Source of the DNA: Rhizophlyctis rosea
Lineage: Eukaryota > Chytridiomycota > Chytridiomycetes > Rhizophlyctidales > Rhizophlyctidaceae
Direction of reading: 5' to 3'
NCBI GenBank assembly: GCA_027596075.1
Contig: JADGJC010000070.1
Coordinates: 62,001-126,000 of the forward strand
DNA length: 64,000 nucleotides
Shown here: piece after piece, positions 1-12,200 of the stretch
Position numbering within the stretch: the stretch's first letter is position 1
Layout: every line of letters begins with the position of its first letter
Made by a program: the position numbers and the translations under genes
Notes under the pieces: generated by a model
Told to the model about the DNA's origin: nothing
What the model saw: only the letters and a program-made list of their open reading frames with translations
Database searches by the model: none

Positions 1-369
1 GTTTCGCGAATCGACCAACGACTTCAACGGGCAGTGAAGCGCGAAAGTGGTCATACCAAAGGCCACCGCCCGGTGACGACCCATTTGGCTCGGCTCAGGC
101 AATCCGGGCTCACCCACAAAAAAGTGAAGGACCCTTCAAGCAGAGGAGGTATGCTCAAAACCACACCCTCCACTTCCTCCAGATCCGCAAGGAGGCAATT
201 TCTGAACTCGAACAGAGAATATTAAATTTCAGCTCTTATCGATCTTCTTAATTCTTCAGATTACCATCTTCATTATACCATCCATCACACCGCCCGAAAA
301 GTCTTTGCAATCTGTTTCCGCCCTACAGAAGATTTCTTCCATCAAAACGCACCCCAACTCAGAATTTGA
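1..369 (+). CDS. possible 3' end of a gene entering from the left (two exons, weak)
   Basis: The frame is open from base 1 and encodes a basic, Arg/Lys/His-rich stretch. A possible donor (GTATGC) at 149 and acceptor (TTCAG) ending at 259 would join exons 1..148 and 260..369 in frame and end at a TGA at 367-369. I recognise no family. The short length, lack of conserved motifs and use of the window edge make this a tentative call; it may equally be non-coding. Nothing convincing was seen from 370 to 1275 on either strand. That stretch probably holds the intergenic region and the 5' leader of the next gene, which is pyrimidine-rich just before its ATG. Confidence 0.15.
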
Positions 370-1275
370 TAACCCATTATGGGGATACGTCCGTTCTTCA
401 GACCTCCGCAAACTCCTTTCCCACCCGATAATGCCATTCCCTGTTCGCATCTCAACAACTTCCACAATCAAAGTTTTCAATCATGCAGAGTCAGCCTCAA
501 TTGTACAGCACGTCCAACACGCGCCGCGGGTTTTGACTACCAGAACCGAAGACTTTTGGGGGCTCAAAATTGGTTACACTCATCGATCAAAAGGGTAGCA
601 GTAGATGATCAACAGAACATCAAACTCATCCCACTTCAACGGCTATAGGCTTATTTCTTCTTGAGCATGAAGGGCCGTTTGCCTGGACTATCTGCGCAAA
701 GCTTCAGTCAGTGTGTGCCTGTGCCTTGTGACGTGTACAAATGGAGATGCATGTATACGGCAGTAAGAATGAGAGCATTAGGGAACATACCAGAAGGGGT
801 AACAGCTAATAACAGTTGACTCCCATATGATCAGAGTGGTTAGGTGCTATACAAGAGAATTGTCTTCGCAGTTTTTACTTGTAAGGTCCACATAAGCAAT
901 ATCTGCTGCGCCCCATCTGGCCCGGGGAGTGGCAGTGTCAAGTGGCGCAGTGCATCCGGGCCATTTTCCCGTCCATTGCTCAGCTCTAAGTGCTCTAGCA
1001 CGAAGACCCTTCAACCAAACCAACCAATGCCACACTCAAAGCACACGCCATATCCTCCAATCGAAACAAGAATTCAGAACACATAATATCAATCGTTCCT
1101 TCTTTACTCAAACATCATTACTGATTCTGGTGAGGCCGATAAGACATCTCGTCACATCTCAATCTAAAAAATCTCTCCTCTCCTCCACATTGGGCAACAA
1201 TTCTCGTGCGATCCCCTGGCAGTACTACACTCCAAACATCATTTTCAGAAACTCGTTCACGATCACCATCTTACA

Positions 1276-1890
1276 ATGCCATTCCCCCTCCGCATATCAA
1301 CAAACGACACAACACCAACACCAAGTCCCACACGCGCCATTACCAACCACGAATCATTCTACCACAACCATCCCGCAGCATTCTGGGCCCTCCTCATCCT
1401 AGCAATATTATTCCTGTGGTGTACCTGCGCCCATATGTATCGGCGAAAGCGACGGGTGAGTAACCGTAGCCCGTGTTCAGCCAATCTCCAACGTGGACAC
1501 ATTTCGCAAAAACATCTACTAATTCTCATACTCCGGCAGCATCGAAGGGGGAGAAAAAGAGCCCGTTCATTAAATGATGGTCGGATCGGACGTCAATCAC
1601 CATTATATGACGAACAACCACGCTTTGTATCCTCTCCAACAACAACATATATCGACATTGGAAGCAACGACACTTGCCATGATCACCACCACGGGAATAA
1701 TGATTGCTGCTGTTGTGGAGATGACTGTTTGGACTGTTGCTGCTGCTGGGATTGCGGGGGCGGCGTAGGGAATGGGTTAGATGTGGGTCATCATGGTGGA
1801 GATTGTGGGGGAGGAGATTGCGGAGGCTGTGATTGTGGAGGATGTGATTGCGGAGGATGTGATTGTGGAGGCGGAGGATGTAGTTGTTAG
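1276..1890 (+). CDS. single-pass membrane protein with Cys/Gly-rich DCGG-repeat tail
   Basis: Predicted exons are 1276..1455 and 1540..1890, giving 176 residues. The 84-base intron (GTGAGT..CGGCAG, with CTAATTCT upstream of the acceptor) is a multiple of three, so the frame is also open if it is retained. Residues 1-34 are polar and Ser/Thr/Pro-rich. One strong hydrophobic helix follows at about 35-52, then a basic stop-transfer cluster (RRKRR). The C-terminal half is extreme: Cys clusters (DCCCCG, DCCCCWDCGG) and then four DCGG units close to the end, interspersed with His. Such Cys/His/Gly tails could bind metal or be lipidated, but I know no function and assign none. By the positive-inside rule the Cys tail would be cytosolic. 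The next gene is on the opposite strand and convergent. Confidence 0.6.
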   Translation: MPFPLRISTNDTTPTPSPTRAITNHESFYHNHPAAFWALLILAILFLWCTCAHMYRRKRRVSNRSPCSANLQRGHISQKHLLILILRQHRRGRKRARSLNDGRIGRQSPLYDEQPRFVSSPTTTYIDIGSNDTCHDHHHGNNDCCCCGDDCLDCCCCWDCGGGVGNGLDVGHHGGDCGGGDCGGCDCGGCDCGGCDCGGGGCSC

Positions 1891-2253
1891 AGCGGCAAAT
1901 GAGAGGCATCACATTGTACATAATCACTCATAAAATCCCAAAACCTTTCAACTCCTGCATCAAAGACGTAGACTTTCCAGCTTTATTACAACAAGATATG
2001 GGAAGACGCCCGTGACGTACACATTGTCCATAATGAGAAGATCCATGGAACACTTCCTGATCCAGAACGATGCGCGGAATTTGTCACGCAGCTTAACAAG
2101 ATCATACATATTACTATCACCGAAGTGCTCGAGGGCTACATCTACATACATTAAAAAGAGGAATAATACTACATAGACTAAATCATATACCCTAACTATC
2201 AGCCAACAAAACGACCATCTAACCTATGTTGGAGCAATGCCCACGCCTTATCC
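1891..2253. other. convergent intergenic region with a possible orphan exon
   Basis: This lies between the stops of the DCGG protein (+) and the SLC13-type permease (-). On the + strand an open stretch from an acceptor-like CTTTCCAG (about 1980) to a TAA at 2152-2154 reads like protein, with motifs such as WEDARDVH and LPDPERCAEF. No upstream exon was found. The rest is AT-rich and likely 3' UTR. Confidence 0.25.
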
Positions 2254-4425
2254 CTACAGGTTGACAATAGTCTTGTCGTTCTTGTCCCCTTCTTCTTCGT
2301 CCTTCACCCCCTTCTCTACACTATGCTCAACATGCAACGTATCCGCCGTTTCCACATTCCCCAACGCCTCCAAATCCTCATCCCTCTTCCTTCTCGGGAA
2401 CTTGGCCCTAACTTTCTCCACCCACGCATACTTGATTCCCAGCGCCTCCGAAGCTTCCAACAACCCCCACAAAACCAAATTAAGCACAAGCAACACCGCC
2501 GTCCAAATCCACCAATATGCCCTCGTGGCCGTACACACCACTGTAAACACCCCAGAAAGAATCTGGAGCGGCAATCCGAATTTGACGTAATCGAAGAACC
2601 GATAACCCCCGGGACCGAGGACCATCATATTAGTCTGATACCCTATCGGGGTGGAAAAGTCGGCGGAGCCGGCCATCATGAGGATTAAGACGAATGGGAA
2701 CATGGGGTATGGACGAGTTTTCAGCGCCGCTTCAATGATGGGAAACACAAGCGTAACGGAAGCGTTGTTGGATACGATTGCGTTGAGTATGATTGCCACG
2801 ACGTAGATTGCTGCCATTAGCCCGACTTCCCCGCCCGAGTTTGAGAGTGAGACGAGTGCGTCCGCGAGGATTTTGGCTGCTCCCGAATTCGTCATTGCTG
2901 AACCGAGACCTAAGGACGTTCCGATGGCGATGAAGACGGACCAGTCGAGGGATTGGCGGGTTTCATCAGGCGTGATGATACGGAAGAGGAGGATAATTGT
3001 AACGGAGAAGATTCCGCCGGCTGCTAGGGAGAGTGTCCATCCTTCGATGGAGGAAAGCACAACGGCGATGAGGAAGGGAACGATGGCGATAAGTTTTTTC
3101 CACCACACGCCGGGTTGGCGGACTTTGTTGATGGCGGGACGAATAACCGAAAACACGTCATGGAAATGCGGGGCGGAGGAGTGGTTGTGGAGGAAGGATT
3201 CGGGAGCTAAGACCAGAAGGATGTCGCCGGATTGTAGCTCGAATGTCGGGAGGGGGTCTTCGACGCGGATACCGTTACGGTGAACGGCGATGACGGCTCC
3301 CTTGTACGTTTCGCGGAAGGAGTAGTTTTGGACGGTTTGGCCTATAAGTGGGGATCGGGGAGCAATAACGGCTTCGAAGACGCTAGTTCCCGTTGCGAGG
3401 TTGCGGAGGTCGACGGCTTCGTCGCCTTTGACGAGGAGGCCGGGGATTTTTTGGAGCGAGAAGAGATCGTCTAAGCGGCCGGCGAACCATAGAACGTCGC
3501 CTTCTTGGAGGAGGGTTTCGACGGGTGGAGCGGCGATGCGGTCGCCATTGGAGCGTTCGAGTTGGATGAGGCTAACGTTATGGAGACCGGCAACACGAGC
3601 TTGTTGGATGGTCTTCCCCGCGATTCCCTTTTCCCCATTCACGGTAGCCGTAACGACGTATTCGCGCGGGTTAGCGACAACGCGGGTGGTGCCTTGACGG
3701 TTAGGTAAGATCCACGGACCGAGGAAGGCAATGTACAGGATGGAGACTAAAGCTACAGGCGCCCCCACGATGGAAAGAGTGAATTGACCAAAGTTCTTAA
3801 ACTCTTCCGGTCGGGCTTTCTGCGCAAGGGAAATAGCAAGCAAGTTCGTACTAGTACCAATCAACGTCAAACACCCCCCAACAATAGAAGTATACGACAA
3901 CGGAAGCATCAACTTCGACGGCGCAATATTCAACTTCCTTGCAATATCCTGCATGACGGGAATGAACATAGATACTTGTGGTGTATTGTTATAAAACGCC
4001 GAGAGGATAACCATGGGGAAGGAGATGCGGTAGAGGATGGTACGTTCCGACAACTTCTCCCCGCGGGCGAGCTTCTTCTTTGTACCGAGGGTGAAGAACT
4101 TTTGGATGGGGTTTAGGACGCCCGTTTCGGCGATGGCGAGGGCGACGGGGAAGAGGACCATGACGGTGATGAGACCTTCGGATGCGAAGCCGGCGGAGGC
4201 TTCGGAGACTTTGATAATGCCGGCTGGGACGTAGATCCAGGTGAGGAGGAGGAGGGTAAGGTCGATGGGGAAGATTTCGAATGCCATGACCCTGTTGGGA
4301 GGAAAAGATTTGAGGAATACACCATATATCGGACATTTTTGAGGATTGTCTGGGCTCAAAAGTTCAACTTACAAGAGACCTATGACCAGAGTGGTCAGCA
4401 CGAAGACGGGCTGCCAAGCGACCAT
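2254..4425 (-). CDS. SLC13/DASS-type anion permease with two RCK_C (TrkA-C) domains
   Basis: The gene is complement(2254..4291, 4373..4425), 696 residues. The start ATG at 4425 has a good context (AAAATGG). The short first exon encodes the first half of a helix and joins through an 81-base intron (GTAAGT..CAACAG) into V-M-A-F-E. Two permease halves flank a cytosolic segment. The first half carries the hairpin motif NNTPQV (about residue 120) and GTSTNLL (about 163-169); the second carries SNNASVTLVFP. Two RCK_C/TrkA-C domains lie between them at about 225-300 and 320-385. This layout is that of bacterial SLC13-family permeases and algal SAC1/SLT-like Na+/sulfate transporters. The substrate is probably an inorganic anion or dicarboxylate but cannot be told. 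It presumably sits in the plasma membrane or a vacuolar membrane. A hydrophilic acidic tail (about 45 residues) ends the protein. Confidence 0.85.
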
Positions 4426-6276
4426 TTTGTATGGGTCAGAACGATGGATGTGGAAGAGGGGGGGGTGTTAGATGGTAGTGATGTGGCCGCTTAATGTGGG
4501 AACGATACGTCGTCAATCCCGAGCACCCAAACCGATGAGGATCCGGTAGGATAACAAGGGAAGAAGCTTGGGCGGCATAATATATATTGGAATTCTTCTC
4601 CCTGGCATCGCCATACGGCGCAGACAACCACCATGGCGAATGACATCGAAAAAAAATCCATAGAAATCACGTCTTCCTCACGCCTCCGACGATCCCTCCG
4701 TTTCTTTGATTTCGCCATCCAATTTGGGCGGTGCTGCGCTGACTGTACAGATGCGATTGGTTCTGGAATGGCATCTGTTTGGTGCACGATAGTCGGTCTT
4801 TGCCCATGGCGAAATCTTCGGGTTTTTGGGTGGGATGGGTTTGGTTGCGACGGTATCCTCCGACTTTGCTCCGACGGGGGAGGGGCCGGTGGGGCAGGGT
4901 TTTCCGTATGTTTGGGAATTGAAGCACCTGTGCTGAGGAGCACTGATGACTGCTGGTTGGAATGATTGGTGCTGCTCGCTCCCCAATAGACCCGACTTTA
5001 TCAATGATGGCCAAATGCGCGAGGGTGCCCCACTGGGTGCACTGCACTGCATGCTCACGCGCAGGCACAGTATTGAAGCAATTGAGTTTTAGGATTTTAA
5101 AGTTGTTGTATATGTTTCCGGTAATTGGGCGCATTGTGGAGAGTGCCTTTTTCATCACTCCAATTGCGCAATCTGAAAGGGCAAATTTGCACAGTGTTGC
5201 TCACGTAAGCAGATTTACAAGCCACACGCCTCTTGGCCCGGGTGGCTGATGGGATTCCATGTCATATTGTATTTGAGTTGTTGGGTTGTCCTGCCTACTC
5301 TGCCTTACTTGCCTTCCTCTTTTGCATGCCTTTTTGACAAGCTATGAATGCTGACGTACAGCGGAGATTAGTATAGAGTTTGTTGTGCTTCAACGCGCAC
5401 ACAAATACACGCTTGGCAAGGGGAAACGTCAGCATTGTTGACAACAACGGGAATTGGGATCTCTCCTGTTTTGTGCTAACTTACATTAGCGATTGACGCT
5501 TGGACGGAATCAATTACACGCCAGCGTTTTTGATCCATAAAAAGATAAAAGATTGTCAAAGCAGGAAATGGAGATCTTACTGTGTGAGGCAGATATCCCT
5601 CCTGAATGGATCTGTCATGGCACTGATGCGATGCACTCCGAGAATGTTTCACTGAATTGCTGAAGGATGAACCCGCATGATGATAGAAATGGGCTTTCAG
5701 TTCCCCAAACACTGCAAAAAATGAGAAGGGTGTTTTGGACACGCGTTGGAAGCCCTATCTGATAGCATCCATCAATTCCCTCAGCGACAAGCGTCCAGTA
5801 GTTCTAGTCAGTCGCCACTCTGTCCGATGAGTTTCCAATTCCCAATTTCCACTTTGCAGTCAATACTGTTAATGAAGTCACTTGATTGTGAATCAGCATT
5901 CCGTCATTCCATATCTATTCCTTCCGCACATTTTACATGGAAAACAAGAAGAGATGTGAGTGGAACTGAGTAGATGGTCGCTGGTCAGCATGCTTGCCCA
6001 GGGGCTTACCCCCAGCGCGTTATGATTCAATGTGACTCATGCTATGGAGGAGGTCGAGGTTTTTCCCACGCTTCTGCCTCCGTCTTCCTCTAGGTACTTC
6101 CCCTCTCTCCAGTTTCATTTGTTTCAACCCCATCGCGCCAATCTTCGTGCTCGTGAGGGATGGACCGCGGACACCGCTAGCCTCTCGAAATAACGACTCC
6201 AACTTACTTGAGCACGTTGAGTCCTCAACTATCATAGTTCACACCTTCCGCGCACAGCGTCCGCTGGTTGAACAGA
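4426..6276. other. divergent intergenic region between permease and CPSF1
   Basis: This is about 1.85 kb between two genes transcribed away from each other, so it should contain both promoters. Several ORFs of 60-165 codons occur on both strands. They overlap each other, lack conserved motifs, do not join through good splice sites, and look like chance frames. No repeat or RNA gene was recognised. Confidence 0.4.
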
Positions 6277-9200
6277 ATGTCATCGATCTACTCGTTGTAC
6301 AAGGAGCTATTGCCTCCCACCGGCGTACAGTGTTGCGCGGAGGCGCGCTTCACTTCGCCTTATAACGTGAACCTTCTTATTGCTAAGGGATCTATGCTGG
6401 AGGTCTATGACGTCGTGCAGGACGACAAGGCGACGGGTGGGGACGGGGGTGGAGATCAGACACTATCGCAGGTAGGGACGAAGGCACGCTGAATTATTGC
6501 GCTTGTGGAGTGTTGGAGATCTGCGGAAGCGGGGCCTGGTGTGCTAGTTAGAAGATACGCCTAATGCATGTGGCCGAGTTGTCTGTAACCATGTTCCAAA
6601 AGACATAATAAAGAATGATCTACCCACTACTCCTTTTCCTTGCGCTCACTGCTGTTGTGCCATCGTTTGTCTACCGTGATGATCTTTTCAAGAATTGCAT
6701 ATTTGACCACCTTGGTTTTAGATATCAACGCAAAACGAAAACACAGCTCGCAAGACCCCCCGCCTGGAACTCCGCGATCAATTCAAACTACACGGCAACA
6801 TTATGTCCATCGGCGTAATCCGAACGTCGACATCGGTGGGACTCTTGGGCATGGACAGTTTATTGCTGAGTTTTAAGGACGCAAAGGTGGGACAATTAGG
6901 CCTCTTCCTACGCTCCGACAGTGAACGGATTAGTGAAACGACCTTCTATCTTGTGATTTAGATGTCGTTAATAGAATACTCTGTTGCATCACAAAATATC
7001 GTTACCGTGTCTATTCATTTTTACGAACGAGAAGAGTTCAAGGTGCTTGTGGTGATGCATCGTATTGGGCGTAGATACGGCTCTCACACCCTCCCATATT
7101 TTAGAAAGAAGCACTCACAGATAAATGGATCCCTGTAATCCATACCGATCCGCAAAACCGATGTGCTGCGCTGAACTTCTACAACGATCGGCTTGCAATC
7201 CTTCCGTTCAAACAAGAAGGAGATTTTGCCAATGTTGATGCTGACGACACTACCAGGTATATGGGAATCAAGCAGTGGTGGGACGCTATCTTACACTGCA
7301 TCAACTTACGATTCCTGCAGTAAATACCCGTTCCTGCCGAGTTATGTCATTTCTGTCTCTGCGATCGAACAGCGGATACGGAACGTCAACGACATGACAT
7401 TCTTGCACGATTATTTCGAGCCGACTTTGGTTATTCTTTACGAGACTGTGCAGACGTGGACTGGGTATGCATTCTGCGGATCTGGTACATTTTGATTCTT
7501 CTATTGATATTCATGCTATTCAAAGACGCCTAGCAGCCCGAAGAGACACAAAATCCCTCATCGCCGTCTCCCTCGACATAACTCAAAGAAACTACCCCGT
7601 CCTCTTCCGCGTCGACCACCTCCCCTACAACTGCACCAACCTCCTCCCCGTCCCCTCCCCCGTCGGCGGCGTCCTCGTCTTCTCACCAAACTGCATAATC
7701 TACATGGACCAAACCACCGCCCCGGGCGTCGTCTGCGCCGTCAACAGCTATTACGGCACCGAAGCGAACTTCCCCCCACCTCCCAGCTTGGAGTCTGGCG
7801 GCGCGGCGCAGGGGCAGAGTAATCCGTTGTATTCTAAGGCGCGGGTGTCGGATTTCAAGCATTTGGGATTGGCGTTGGATGGGTGTCAGCCGTATTTTTT
7901 GAATCCGGATACGGTGTTGATTGTGTTGAGGAGTGGAGAGATGGTTGTTGTGGAGTTGGTTGGGGAGGAGGAGGAGGGGAGTGGGTGGAAGAGGAGGAAG
8001 AGCGGGGTGAAGAGGTTCAATGTTAGGAAGTTGGGGTTGAGGGCTGTGGCGCCGAGTTGTGGGTGTCGGGTTGGGGACGTGGTGAAGGTTAAGAGTGGGG
8101 GTGGCGTTGCGAATGGAGGCGGGGTGGGTGAGGCGGAGAGTTTGGGACATTCGGGGGTTGTGTTTGTTGGATCGAGAATTGGAGATTCGTTGTTGATCCA
8201 GTTTACGGAGACGGGTGTTGTGGAGGTTGAGGAAGTCAAGGAGGAAGAAGAGGAGGGGGATAAGAAGTCTTCACCTACGACTTTGACATCTTCGAAACTC
8301 CTAGATGAAATTGACGAAGACATTTACGGAGACGCTGACGACATGCCTTTACCTTCAACCGGCAAAGCCCCATCCACCCACACAAGCGCAACAACCTCAC
8401 CCCGCATCATCTCCCACTTCCGATTCCGCATAACAGACTTCCTCCTCTGCACCGCGCCCATCCGAGACGCAGTGATGGGCGAGCCGACGGTGTATTCCAC
8501 GTACGCGTTCGAACCGGAGGAGCAGAGAAAGGATTTGGAGATTGTGACGTGTAGTGGGGAGGGGGAGAGTGGGGCGCTGGGGGTTTTGCAGAGGAATGTG
8601 AGGCCGATTGTGCAGGCTAGTTTTGAGATGGGGGGTGTTGGGGAGATTTGGTGTGTTGGGGGAAGGAGGAGGGGGAAGGGGAAGGGGAAGGGGAAGGAGG
8701 GTGTGGTGGGGGAGGAGGGGAGGAGAGATGTGGGGGTGGAAGGGGAGCGGGAGGTGGAGGGTGAGGGACGGCCGGAGGAGGATATCGTGATGGAGGAGAG
8801 GATAATTGAGGAAGGAGATAAGGAGCAACCACCCGCTGCGAATGGGGTCAACGGCAAAGACATTCACCCGGTGGATGAGACACACGACAGGTTCATGATC
8901 CTGTCCAAGGAGACGGGTACCATGGTAGGTTCAACTTCGTCCGTGAAAATGACAAACCCTTTTGCGCGTCCGTGCGTCAACTCACCAACCGCCATCTATC
9001 TGCTGCTCAGATTTTCACCACAGGCGAAGAACTCCGCGAAACGAAAGAAACAGAATTCCACCGTGACGGTCCAACAGTCGCGGTTGGGACTGTACTTGAT
9101 GGGGAGGTGTATGTGCAGGTTTATCCTGAAGGAATACTCCTACTCGATACGGGTGGGTTGGCGATTGTTGCAGCTTTTGTTTTCTGATGAGTTCACTGAT

Positions 9201-12200
9201 GTATCGTATTGTTAGAGGGCAAACGGCTAGAAGAACTGCCGGTAGGGGGACAAGACCGATGGGTCGTTTCCTGTAGCATTATGGATCCGTACATATTGGT
9301 TTTGATGAACGTTGGGGAGGTTGCGTTGTTTGTTGTTGATGAGGGGAGTAGGGCTTTGAGTACTTGTCCCGGGTTGAGTGTGAGTAGTGTTGTTTTCAGC
9401 TGGCTTTCTGGCTAAGCGTTGGTGAGTTGGGATGACTTATCACGATTTTTTGCGTTGTTAGGGCTCGCCTATCTCCGCATGTTGTTTGTACTGCGACGAT
9501 TTGTATGGGAAGTTGGTCCCGACGGTTGGGGAGTGGGAGGAGCAGGAGGTGAGGCGAGAGGAGGCGTTTGGTAAGGTTAACTCAATAGGGCGGCGGGTGG
9601 CGAGGAAGGGACTTAAGAGAAAGCAGGGTGGTGGGGAGGGCACGAGGAAGCGGAGGAGGGAGTCGGTTGACAGGGAGGTTGGGGTTGATGTTGATTTGTA
9701 TGGGTTGGATGGTGGGGAGGGTGGAGATGGGGAGGAGGGAGAGGGGGTGGAGGGGGAACATGGGGATGGGGATTGTGGGGGTGGGTCTGGGGACGTGGGG
9801 GTNNNNNNNNNNGGCGGGCGCGGGGGGCGGGGTGGGGGACACAGGCGCTGGGGGCACGGGTGCTGGTCCAGGGGGGACGTGTGTTGGGGCGCAGGTGGGG
9901 TTGATGATGTTGCTGAGAAGCGGTATTGGTGTTTTATTTATCGGGAGGATGGGACTTTGGAGGTCAGTATGAAATTGCGTCGATATGCTCCATTGATTTC
10001 GATGTAATTTGGTGTGATCATGAACCACTTTTTCCTCGCAGATATTCCGGATACCAGACTTTGAGCAAGTATATTACTTCCCGCACTTCGACTTGCTCCC
10101 ATCACTCGTGTACGATCATTACGGCGAAGACGTCGGGCCAACGCAGACGCAGCCTCCCGCGATTGATTTCAATGAGATTTTGGTGGTGAATCTGGGGAGG
10201 GATCATGTGCATAAGGATCCGTACTTTATTGTACGTGACGCTGACTGTCTTAATTTTTTTTTTGTTTGAAGATACACCAACTGACATACATAACATCTTA
10301 GGCACGAACCGACGACGCCGACCTAATAATCTATAAACTATACACCTACGTCGACCCCGACCACGAAACCACACCCACCCGTCTCGCACTCCGCCTCACA
10401 CGCATCCCACATACGCATATCTCCCGTCTTCCGAAATCTTATACAGACACGGAAGGAGATAAACTCCACGCTATCCCAACCCAACCACGTAAACCCACAT
10501 TCCTGAAAAAACACTACCTAAAACCTTTCCGGGGTATCGGAACGATGGGTGGTAGGGTATATGAAGGGGTGTTTATGTGTGGGGAGAGGGCGTGTTGGGT
10601 TTTGTGTGGGGGTGTTGGTGGGGTTGGACCTAGGTTGGAGGTTTTGGACGGTGGTGGGGGGGAAAGGTTTGTTGATGGGGATGGGGGTGTCAGTGTATCG
10701 GGGAAGAGGGGGGTGAAGGTTCATCCTTTTGTTGTTGATGGGGGGATTAAGTGTTTTTGTGGGGTGAATAATGGGGGGGTTGAAGGGGGGTTTGGGTATA
10801 TTAATTCTAAGGTGGGTTTGTTTGGGACTTGGGGGTTTTGGGGTTTTTGTTTGGGTTTGGCGGCGAGTAAGACCATCTCTACCTTCATTGCACTAACCAC
10901 AACATTGTGAAAAATCCTCCTCCTACAGAACCTCCTACGAATCTGCAACCTCCCACCACACTTTGTGTACGACACGGACTGGCCGTACTGTAAAGTCCCA
11001 CTTCGACGAACACCACAACATCTGACGTACCAGGAAGCGAGCAAGACGTACGTTGTTGCGACGTCGGTGGCGGTGCCGTTCCGGTTGTCGAGGGCGAGGT
11101 ATAGTGCTGCGGTTGCGGCTGGGGTGATTGAGGATGGGGATGATATGCCGGAGAGCGAAGAGATGAAGAGGAATGGTGGGGTTAAGGATGAGGATCGAGG
11201 TATGTTTTTGTTGGTGGTAGATTGGTTCGTGATGGTGGTGGGACTAAATTTTTTTTTTTTCCTTGACAGATTCTGGGATGTATTGGCCGACGGTTGGAGC
11301 GTATGCTTTGGAGTTGATTTCGCCTGTTACGTGGGAGACTGCTGATTTGTGAGTTTACTGGATCTTTGATAGCCTGCTGGATGTACAAGTAAGTCGCTTT
11401 GGCTAACTCCTCGTTCACCAGGATCCGGATGGACGAACACGAACACGTACTCTGCGTCCAAGCCGTTAATCTGCAAAGTAAGCAGACCGCGAGCGGGAAG
11501 AAGATGTTTTTGGCTGTCGGGACGGGGTATGTGAGGGGTGAGGATTTGGCGACTAGGGGGAGGGTAGGTTTGGGAGTTGCGACATTCGCTGATGCGGACT
11601 TACATTGGTGTTGACATTCTGTGGTACAGATATTCGTCTACGATATCATTGACGTCGTACCGGATCCGGAGCGGCCGCAAGCGAATCATCGGTTCAAGCA
11701 GATGTATGTTAATGAGGAGAAGGGGCCTGTTACGGCTTTGTGTAATGTTGGGGGGTATTTGGTTGCGGCTATTGGGACTAAGGTACGATGCTCGGCGTAA
11801 TCTTTGCTCGGCGCTTTCGCCGGTGTGCAACTTGGGGACGGCGAGCTGATTTTCTTTGCTCACGCCAGATCATCATACATACATTCGAAGACGAAGACTC
11901 GCTGACGGGCGTGGCGTTCATTGATGTGAACATGTATGTGCACAGTATTTGTGCGATCAAGAATATGATCTTGGTTAGCGATATTATGAAGAGTGTTTGG
12001 TTTTTGGGGTTCCAGGTACGTGAATGACATGTGAGGCTTCCTGTACATTGGGTTCTGGTCTAATTCGTTGTCTTGTTGTGATTCGTTGGGATCGATAGGA
12101 AGATCCCCCGAAGCTTGTTCTGCTGGGCAAGGATTACCATCCGATGAAAGTGTATGCTAGCGAGTTTTTGATTGATGATCAGATGCTTGGGTTTTTGGTT

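Noticed and set aside
929..1402. 157-codon plus-strand frame overlapping the start of the DCGG protein
   Set aside because: Low-complexity His/Thr/Ser composition from pyrimidine-rich leader; the overlapping frame with a transmembrane helix and intron is the better gene.
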